The position numbers were made by a program, and so were the translations under genes. Below, one piece after another: positions 55,943 to 64,000 of a DNA stretch of 64,000 bases; the stretch's first letter is position 1; each line of letters begins with the position of its first letter. The notes under the pieces are model-generated. The model saw only the letters and a list, made by a program, of their open reading frames with translations. It was not told the DNA's origin and searched no databases. The DNA is from Pseudomonas pseudonitroreducens (GTDB taxonomy: Bacteria; Pseudomonadota; Gammaproteobacteria; Pseudomonadales; Pseudomonadaceae), in assembly GCF_021603645.1 (NCBI RefSeq), contig NZ_BQHJ01000001.1, positions 372,001-436,000 on the forward strand, in the 5' to 3' direction.

Positions 55943-56161
55943 TCAGCCTGTTGCGTGCTGCAATTGGTTCACTCGTTGAATACCGGCGGCGCCGGTCAAA
56001 CCATCCCAGTTGTCGCCGCGGCCCTCACGCCAGCCGTTGAGCCAGGATTGCCGGGTAGTGGGATGGGTAAACGGACAGAGGTCGCGAGATTTTCCAGTAA
56101 TGCCGTGCTGATAACCGCGCAAAAAGGCTCTTTCCAACGGATCACGCTTAAGTCTTCTCAT
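55943..56161 (-). CDS. rmf: Ribosome modulation factor RMF
   Basis: 72 aa. MRRLKRDPLERAFLRGYQHG and SWLNGWREGRGDNWDGLTG are the conserved RMF core. RMF binds 70S ribosomes in stationary phase and dimerises them to 100S particles, storing translation capacity. ATG 56161 on the reverse strand, with GAGGG about 10 nt upstream. Convergent with pyrD. The 495 nt upstream probably hold its promoter. Confidence 0.95.
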   Translation of the reverse strand: MRRLKRDPLERAFLRGYQHGITGKSRDLCPFTHPTTRQSWLNGWREGRGDNWDGLTGAAGIQRVNQLQHATG

Positions 56162-56656
56162 AGGGTGTTGCCCTCACTTGTTGACTGTTATGTCCCGTTG
56201 GCCCCCCAGGGAGGCCGGGCGGAAAATTCCGCCAATGGGGCGCATTGCCGGCGTGACGCGCCCCGCCCGACACCGTTGCGGTGAAGGATTACCCCGAGTT
56301 CTATCGAAAGGTTCCGGGGCTGTGAATGACCAATTTGTCATAAGGACGTAACTCTTATGGGTTCAAGCCATAAGGTTTGTCCGGGTTGCAAAATGCCAGT
56401 ACGGCTTAACCCGCCAGGGGCGGGAGCTTGGCGAGGATCAAGGGGAAAGTGTATCTAGATGCGACTTTCTCTCGTTCCGACGAGTGGGATGACCTTCTGC
56501 GACGCGAGGCCGCAGGCCGGGACGCGGGTCCATCCCTGAAAATGAATACACGGGTCACCTTTGAGTTCACGCGAATGACAACGCGAATGAACAAAAGGTG
56601 GCCGACAAGGCCGTAAGCGGCTTTGCTGAAAGGGCTGCGGCCCGGGAATTATTTGC
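56162..56656. other. 495-nt region between rmf and rlmKL with several small palindromes
   Basis: No firm gene. Features seen: GGCGGAAAATTCCGCC (56218-56233), a GGGGCG/CGCCCC pair (about 56237-56264), and a CATAAGG repeat at 56339-56345, inverted at 56354-56359 (CTTATG) and again at 56369-56375, with CTTATGG/CCATAAG forming a 7-bp hairpin (56354-56374). The rmf and rlmKL promoters must lie here. A 62-codon frame at 56428-56616 is unlikely. Confidence 0.5.
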
Positions 56657-58840
<2,184 letters not shown>

Positions 58841-58940
58841 ACCCGGGCGGCGCACGGCAAGGGCCGTGCGTCGCACCAGCGCTGGGCAAATGGCCATCGG
58901 CTGCTATAAAAACTGAGTCACCCTGAGAACGGGACCCTAC

Positions 58941-61352
58941 ATGACTCAATTGCCGGCCTACGAGCAGTTGCCCGCCGCTCAGGGAGTCGCCAGCCAGAAG
59001 AAGGCCCTGCGCGCTGCCGGTGTCGTACTGGTGGTTGGCCTCCTGCTGACGGCCCTGCTGGGCTGGAATGTGTGGCGCAATGCCCGCATGGCCCTGGAGC
59101 AGCAGTTCGCCCTTACCGCCAATGAGCGCATCGACCGGGTACGCGAGCGGCTGTCGATGCAACTGAGCGAGCTGGAGTCGATCCAGCGCTTCTTCGAAAA
59201 CTCCAGGACGGTTTCCCGCGAGGAATTCGAACATTTCGTCAGTCCCTTGCTGGGTGACACGCTGGGGTATGCCTGGCTGCCGCGCGTGGAACAACGCAAT
59301 CGCGAAGCTTTCGAGGCCAGCGCGCACGCGGCCGGAATGCTCGACTACATGCTGTTTGAACTGAACCTGCAGGGGCAGCCGATTCCTGCCCAGGTTCGCG
59401 ATCGCTATTTTCCGGTTCTCTACGGTGCCTCCGAGTATCTGGAGGAGATGCCGCTCGGCCTGGATCTCAACTCCACGCTGCCGGGGCGGGAACTGACACA
59501 GCGGGTGGTGAAGTCACGCTCGGTGGCCGCTTCGATGCCGGTCGTCCTGCCTGGTGCCCCTCCTGCGGACTCCACCGGTTTGTTGCTGGCGGCGCCGCTC
59601 TACCGCAACAGTGCGACGCCGAGCCCGACCGCGGAGACTCGCGTCGGTATCCAGGGCATCCTGCTGGCGGCGATCAGTTACCGGTTGCTCATCGAACAGG
59701 GAACCGAGGGCCGTAGCGAGCAGATGGCGCTGACCTTGCGCGATGCCGGTGATCCCCGGCCGGATGTACCGCTCTACCGTAGCCCGCTGACGGCCGACCA
59801 GACAGCCGGGCTGGTCGCGGAGCGCCATCTGCCTTTCGCTGGCCGCGACTACCTCGTGCGTGTCGAGCCTTCCAGCGACTTTCTGCGGCGCAACCAGGGA
59901 CACCCGCAGCTCTGGGTAGTGTTCGCCGGTGGGCTGACCTCCGTGTTGCTGGCTAGCTACGTCCTGACCTTGCTCGGTCAGCGCCAGCGAGCCCTGCAAC
60001 TGGTGGGCGAGCGAACCGCCGAGCTGCGGGCCAACCAGTTGGAGCTGCAGGAGAACCAGGCGCGCCTGCACTTCGCCATGGACAGTGCCGGTCATGGCGT
60101 CTGGGACTGGAGCCTGGATACCGGCAATGTGTTCTATTCCCACGCCTGGAAAGCCATGCTCGGCTACCGCGACAGCGAAGTGGGGGCGACCACCGACGAG
60201 AGCCTCAGCCGGGTTCATCCGGACGACAAGGACGCGCGCTGCGACGCGCTGCGCCGGCACCTTCGCGGCGAATCCTCGCTGTACCAGAGCGAGCACCGGC
60301 TGCGCTGCAAGAGCGGGCGCTGGCTCTGGGTACTCGATCGTGGGCAGGTGGTGGAGCGTGATAACGACGGAGCCCCGCGGCGCATGATCGGCACCCAGAC
60401 CGATATCAGTTCGCGCAAGGCTGCGGAACTGGAACTGGGCGAAGTAAACAGCCGCCTGCATGGCCTGCTCGATGCGGCAACCCAGGTTGCCATTGTCTCG
60501 ACCGACCTGCGTGGATTCGTGCGCAGCTTCAACGTGGGGGCCGAGCGGATGTTCGGCTACAGCGCCCAGGAGGTGATCGGGCGGCCGGTGCCGGAGAATG
60601 TCTTCGTCAAGGACGAGATCCGCCGCCGTGCGCAGGACCTGTCGAGTATCCTCGGGCGCGAGATTCGCGGCTTCGAGGTGGTAGGCGCGCTGGTGGGCGA
60701 GGGACACGAGGAACACGAATGGACATGTGTGCGCCGCGATGGCCGGCAGCTGAAGATCAACCTGATCATCACCGGTGTCCGTGATTCGGCCGGCAACACC
60801 ACGGGTTACCTGGGCATCGCGACCGACATCACCCGGCGCAAGGAGGCCGAACTGGAGCTCCGGCGCCTGTCGGTCACCGATGCCCTCACCGGCATCCATA
60901 ACCGCCGCTACTTCAAGGAGCAGCTGGATCAGGCCATGGCGCGCTGCTTGCGTAGCGGCGAGCCGTTGTCGCTGGTGATGTTCGATATCGACCACTTCAA
61001 GGACATCAACGACCAGTTCGGCCACGAGGCCGGCGATGTGGTGCTGGTCACCCTGTGCCAGCGTATTGCGCAGCGCCTGCGCAAGGTCGATGTGTTCTGC
61101 CGCCTGGGTGGCGAGGAACTGGTGGTGCTTTGCCCGGGCAGCACGACGGACCAGGCCTGGCAGTTGGCCGAGGCGCTGTGGCAGGCGCTGCGTGGCCAGC
61201 CGATGGAAGGCGTCGGCGTGGTCACGGCGAGCTTCGGCGTGGCGTCCTGGTGCTCGGGAGAAAGTGCGGACGACCTGATGCGCAAGGTGGATCGCGCGGT
61301 GTATCGCGCCAAGCGCCTGGGTCGGGATCGCCTGGAGCGGGTCGAAGCCTGA
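58941..61352 (+). CDS. CHASE-PAS-GGDEF membrane diguanylate cyclase
   Basis: 803 aa. An N-terminal membrane helix (about 26-45), a periplasmic CHASE domain (about 55-320; FAVTANERID-type start, YAWLPRV), a second helix (about 330-350), then two PAS/PAC regions (about 370-495 and 500-635) and a GGDEF domain (about 640-800). The active-site motif reads RLGGEEL (721-727), with Leu in place of the usual Phe, still compatible with activity; the product-inhibition RxxD site is RKVD (714-717). It should make c-di-GMP in response to a periplasmic ligand. A TATAAA box lies upstream near 58905. Confidence 0.92.
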   Translation: MTQLPAYEQLPAAQGVASQKKALRAAGVVLVVGLLLTALLGWNVWRNARMALEQQFALTANERIDRVRERLSMQLSELESIQRFFENSRTVSREEFEHFVSPLLGDTLGYAWLPRVEQRNREAFEASAHAAGMLDYMLFELNLQGQPIPAQVRDRYFPVLYGASEYLEEMPLGLDLNSTLPGRELTQRVVKSRSVAASMPVVLPGAPPADSTGLLLAAPLYRNSATPSPTAETRVGIQGILLAAISYRLLIEQGTEGRSEQMALTLRDAGDPRPDVPLYRSPLTADQTAGLVAERHLPFAGRDYLVRVEPSSDFLRRNQGHPQLWVVFAGGLTSVLLASYVLTLLGQRQRALQLVGERTAELRANQLELQENQARLHFAMDSAGHGVWDWSLDTGNVFYSHAWKAMLGYRDSEVGATTDESLSRVHPDDKDARCDALRRHLRGESSLYQSEHRLRCKSGRWLWVLDRGQVVERDNDGAPRRMIGTQTDISSRKAAELELGEVNSRLHGLLDAATQVAIVSTDLRGFVRSFNVGAERMFGYSAQEVIGRPVPENVFVKDEIRRRAQDLSSILGREIRGFEVVGALVGEGHEEHEWTCVRRDGRQLKINLIITGVRDSAGNTTGYLGIATDITRRKEAELELRRLSVTDALTGIHNRRYFKEQLDQAMARCLRSGEPLSLVMFDIDHFKDINDQFGHEAGDVVLVTLCQRIAQRLRKVDVFCRLGGEELVVLCPGSTTDQAWQLAEALWQALRGQPMEGVGVVTASFGVASWCSGESADDLMRKVDRAVYRAKRLGRDRLERVEA

Positions 61353-61358
61353 AACGAA

Positions 61359-61384
61359 AACCCCGGCCAGTGGCCGGGGTTCGT
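61359..61384. terminator. Bidirectional terminator shared by the GGDEF gene and dacB
   Basis: ACCCCGGCC (from 61360), AGT, GGCCGGGGT: a hairpin flanked by AAAA on the left and TTCGT on the right, in the 39 nt between the converging genes. Confidence 0.82.
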
Positions 61385-61391
61385 CATTGGA

Positions 61392-62828
61392 TCAGCGCTT
61401 GGTGCTGCTGTAGAGGTCGAGCAGCACCTGGTCGAGGATCGACGAGGCGCCCCACGGCCGGTTGCTGTTGAGGATTGCCACCACCACCCAGGTGCGACCG
61501 TTGGCGTCCCGACTGAATCCGGCGAGGGCGCGCACGGTGTTCAGGGTTCCGGTCTTCACGTGGGCTTCGCCAGCCATGGGTGTGCCGCGCAGACGTTTGC
61601 GCATGGTGCCGTCCTTCGCCACGATCGGCAGCGAGGAAATGTATTCCGCGGCGTACGGGCTGTGCCAGGCAGCCTGCAGCATGGCCGCCATTTCGCGGGC
61701 ACTGACGCGTTCGTCGCGGGACAGGCCTGAGCCGTTCTCCATCACCAGGTGGCTCGCGGTGATGCCTTTGCGCGCAAGCCACTGGCGGATCACTCGCTGG
61801 GCTGCCTGTGCGTCGTCTGCATCGGCGCCATTGCGGTACTGGCGGCCAACGGAGAGGAACAGCTGGCGGGCCATGGTGTTGTTACTGAACTTGTTGATAT
61901 CGCGGATGATTTCCACGACGTCCGGCGACATGGCGCGGGCCACCAGGGTCGCGTTCTTCGGCACGGTGCCTTCGCGGTCCTTGCCGAGGATGCTGCCGCC
62001 CAGTTCCTGCCAGATGCCGCGCACGGCCCCGGCGGTGTAGGCGGGGTGCTCGAGGAGCGACATGTAGGTCTGTGCGCTGCAGCCCTGGGGAATCTGTCCG
62101 GTGGCAACCAGCGAGGTGCCGTCGAACTGGGTGACCGGGTTGAAGCGCAGTTTCGGCCAGGCCGGGCAGGCAGCGGCCTTGCTCACCTGGATCTGGTTGT
62201 CGATGCGCACGTTTGCCAGCGGCGGGTCCATCAGCACGGTGGCCTTGCTGCCTTCGGTGCGGATAACCAGGCGCACACTCTTCAGGTTGACCATCAGCGA
62301 GTCGGGGCCGACCAGGAAGGGTTTGTTGTCGTCGCCGCCGTCGTCATTGAACACCGGCAATTGCGGAATATTGAAGTAGCTGCGGTCCAGCACCAGATCG
62401 CCGGTGACCTTGCGCACGCCGTTGGCGCGCAGGTCGCGCATCATCAGCCAGAGCTTCTCCAGGTTCAGCTTCGGATCGCCGCCGCCCTTGAGGTAGAGGT
62501 TGCCATTGAGGGTGCCATCCTTGAGCTGGCCATCAGTGTAGAACTCGGTCTGCCACTGATAGGTCGGACCGAGCATTTCCAGGGCGGCGTAGGTGGTGAA
62601 CAGCTTCATGGTCGACGCCGGGTTCACCGAGACGTCGGCGTTGAAATAGGTAGCGTTACCAGGGCCTTCCAGGGGAATCATCACCAGCGACAGGGCATCG
62701 TCTGTGAGTTTGCTGGCCCTCAGCGCTTTCTGTACGCGTTCGGGCAAGGTGCCATTGATCTGGGCAACGGCTGGCAAGGCGAGGGGCAATAAAGTAGCGA
62801 GAGCGAGGACACGCAGAGACTTGAACAT
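61392..62828 (-). CDS. dacB: D-alanyl-D-alanine carboxypeptidase/endopeptidase DacB (PBP4)
   Basis: 478 aa from ATG 62828; signal peptide MFKSLRVLALATLLPLALPA. The three penicillin-binding motifs are present: STMK (Ser72, Lys75), SNN (in KFSNNTMARQLFL) and KTG (VKTGTLN). Class C type PBP4 that trims and cleaves peptidoglycan peptides in the periplasm; in P. aeruginosa its loss induces AmpC. A longer upstream in-frame extension is rejected. Confidence 0.96.
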   Translation of the reverse strand: MFKSLRVLALATLLPLALPAVAQINGTLPERVQKALRASKLTDDALSLVMIPLEGPGNATYFNADVSVNPASTMKLFTTYAALEMLGPTYQWQTEFYTDGQLKDGTLNGNLYLKGGGDPKLNLEKLWLMMRDLRANGVRKVTGDLVLDRSYFNIPQLPVFNDDGGDDNKPFLVGPDSLMVNLKSVRLVIRTEGSKATVLMDPPLANVRIDNQIQVSKAAACPAWPKLRFNPVTQFDGTSLVATGQIPQGCSAQTYMSLLEHPAYTAGAVRGIWQELGGSILGKDREGTVPKNATLVARAMSPDVVEIIRDINKFSNNTMARQLFLSVGRQYRNGADADDAQAAQRVIRQWLARKGITASHLVMENGSGLSRDERVSAREMAAMLQAAWHSPYAAEYISSLPIVAKDGTMRKRLRGTPMAGEAHVKTGTLNTVRALAGFSRDANGRTWVVVAILNSNRPWGASSILDQVLLDLYSSTKR

Positions 62829-63083
62829 AGAAAAGATGACATCCCAGTGGTCGGGCATTGACTTGATAAAATGAAAAGATGAAGCGCAACACTACAGATG
62901 AAATACTCCCTGTTGGATCGGGAGCTGCGGCACATTATGCCGCAAGCCGTTCCAGGATGCGCAGGCCTTCGAATGCCAGTCGTCTCGGAGAAGCTCCTCG
63001 GGAGATTAACTGCGCAAGTCCCGGATATGTTCCTGTCACAGTCGTATATCGAGCGGCGAAAGCCCTCCCGAGGAGAGAGTCAT

Positions 63084-63431
63084 ATGGCTACCCAGCGTTC
63101 CCGTCGTTTACGCAAGAAGTTGTGTGTCGATGAGTTCCAGGAACTCGGCTTCGAGTTGAGCTTCCAGTACAGGGAAGGGCTGGGCGAAGCGGCAATCGGC
63201 GAATTCATGCAGCGCTTTGCGGCTGTCGCGGTCGAGCCCAGCGATCTGGTCTACAGCGGCTGCGATGAGTATGGATTCATCTGCCTGGCTCGGCGCGGCT
63301 CGGTGAGTGCCGAGCAGCGGGAGTTTATCGACGGATGGCTGAAGCAGCAGCCGGAGCTCGCTGGTTTCAACCTCAGCCCGCTGATCGATGCCTGGTATCC
63401 GGACCAGCCGGTCAATTCCTCGGCTCGGTGA
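63084..63431 (+). CDS. yggL: YggL family 50S ribosome-binding protein
   Basis: 115 aa from ATG 63084, with AGGAGAG 6-8 nt upstream; the frame extends back to 62898 but only from MATQRSRRLRKKL does it match YggL (E. coli MAKNRSRRLRKK). DEFQELGFELSF is also conserved. DUF469 proteins associate with the 50S subunit; the role is unclear. Its end overlaps the convergent receiver gene by 20 nt. The 255-nt region shared with dacB should carry both promoters. Confidence 0.93.
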   Translation: MATQRSRRLRKKLCVDEFQELGFELSFQYREGLGEAAIGEFMQRFAAVAVEPSDLVYSGCDEYGFICLARRGSVSAEQREFIDGWLKQQPELAGFNLSPLIDAWYPDQPVNSSAR

Positions 63432-63828
63432 GGCTGAGCCCTCTATCCGCCTCGAGCGCATGCAGCAGCGCCCACTGATCGAGCGGCTTCGCCAGGCAGG
63501 CGAGGACGGGTAGGCCCTGCTCGCGCAGGTCCTTCTGCAGGGCCTGCAGTTCACCAGCTTCGCGGCAACTCAGGAAGACCGCCTGGCGAATATGGCCTGC
63601 CTCGACCAGTTCGCTGAGCAGTTCGATGCCGTTGGTGTTCGGCAGGTTGATATCGCAGAGCAGCAGGTCAAAAGGTTCATCACGGCGTGTGCACTCTTCA
63701 CGCGCCTCGTCGGCATCAAGAGCAGGTGTCAATCTGAAGAAGCCCAACCTGTTCAGGTGCATCTGCGTGGCAATCAGCTGGAAAGGGTGATCTTCGACAA
63801 TCAGAATGCTGAATTTGTTGTCCTGCAC
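63412..63828 (-). CDS. Receiver-only response regulator
   Basis: 138 aa from a GTG start at 63828, with GGAG about 9 nt upstream. A complete REC domain: acidic pair in VEDHP (Glu12, Asp13), phosphoacceptor Asp59 in LLLCDINLP, switch Ser in AVFLSCREAG and Lys in CLAKPL. There is no output domain. Single-domain regulators act by protein contacts; the kinase is probably beyond the right edge. The last 172 nt of the window show no gene that I can support. Confidence 0.88.
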   Translation of the reverse strand: MQDNKFSILIVEDHPFQLIATQMHLNRLGFFRLTPALDADEAREECTRRDEPFDLLLCDINLPNTNGIELLSELVEAGHIRQAVFLSCREAGELQALQKDLREQGLPVLACLAKPLDQWALLHALEADRGLSLTEPRN

Positions 63829-64000
63829 GAAATAGGCTCCAGGAAATTACCGGTGAAGAGCGGTATCTACCAATATGGAAAGTTGCGACAGCTATGAGTT
63901 GTCTCTATTGGTACTGGTTCGGATATTCTGTGGTTTTGGCTGTCGGGCGATGCGCCAGTCTTATTGCTTGGCGAATGTTATTTGTGTTTGCGGAACAGGC

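Noticed and set aside
56428-56616. A 62-codon plus-strand frame upstream of rlmKL
   Set aside because: Starts with TTG, with no properly spaced ribosome-binding site, and gives no recognisable protein.

Overview
The window reads as a contiguous, gene-dense chromosomal segment of a high-GC Pseudomonas. Gene order (usg-like ASD, fimV, truA, trpF, accD, folC, SPOR protein, cvpA, purF, metZ ... fadH, nadK, rhomboid, pepN ... MoxR/Bat operon, NAD-GDH ... pyrD, rmf, rlmKL, dacB, yggL), codon use and REP-type palindromes all fit the P. aeruginosa lineage in the broad sense. Two blocks that I recall at the same places in P. aeruginosa PAO1, the xcp type II secretion cluster and the pel exopolysaccharide cluster, are not here, so a relative such as the P. 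citronellolis/nitroreducens/knackmussii group is more likely. The species call is inference.

Layout. 1-8.6 kb: end of an aspartate-semialdehyde dehydrogenase family gene, the polar hub protein gene fimV, then truA-trpF-accD-folC-dedD-like-cvpA. 8.7-12.2 kb: purF, metZ and a short-chain dehydrogenase. 12.4-12.8 kb: tRNA-Val and two identical tRNA-Asp genes behind a very good sigma70 promoter with a GC-rich discriminator. 12.9-19.1 kb: a 28-codon gene, a nitrilase-fold/AraC regulator pair with overlapping ends, fadH, and a large coiled-coil protein of unknown role. 19.2-27.9 kb: PLP enzyme, DUF1853, nadK, calcineurin-like phosphatase, GlpG-like rhomboid, YeaC-like and DUF2797 proteins, pepN.

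28-35.7 kb is the most unusual region: a DUF1302 outer-membrane barrel, a DUF1329 protein, a six-repeat Ycf48-like secreted protein and an MMPL/RND transporter. The first two genes follow a textbook -24/-12 sigma54 promoter, with an 11-bp inverted repeat about 135 bp upstream of the predicted start that looks like an activator site. The last two genes sit behind a terminator and have their own sigma70-like promoter. I read the four as a trans-envelope system for a hydrophobic cargo; the cargo is unknown.

35.8-46.2 kb: a secreted cyclase-family protein divergent from an AhpD/CMD-like protein, then a leftward operon MoxR-DUF58-DUF4381-BatA-BatB-BatD ending in a secreted alpha/beta hydrolase, preceded by a DUF1353-like membrane protein. 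46.5-51.3 kb: the 1620-aa NAD-dependent glutamate dehydrogenase. 51.4-54.8 kb: small conserved genes (lipoprotein, HTH proteins, DUF2835). 54.8-64 kb: pyrD, rmf, rlmKL, a CHASE-PAS-GGDEF diguanylate cyclase, dacB, yggL and a receiver-only response regulator. Perfect 24-25 bp REP inverted pairs sit at several gene ends.
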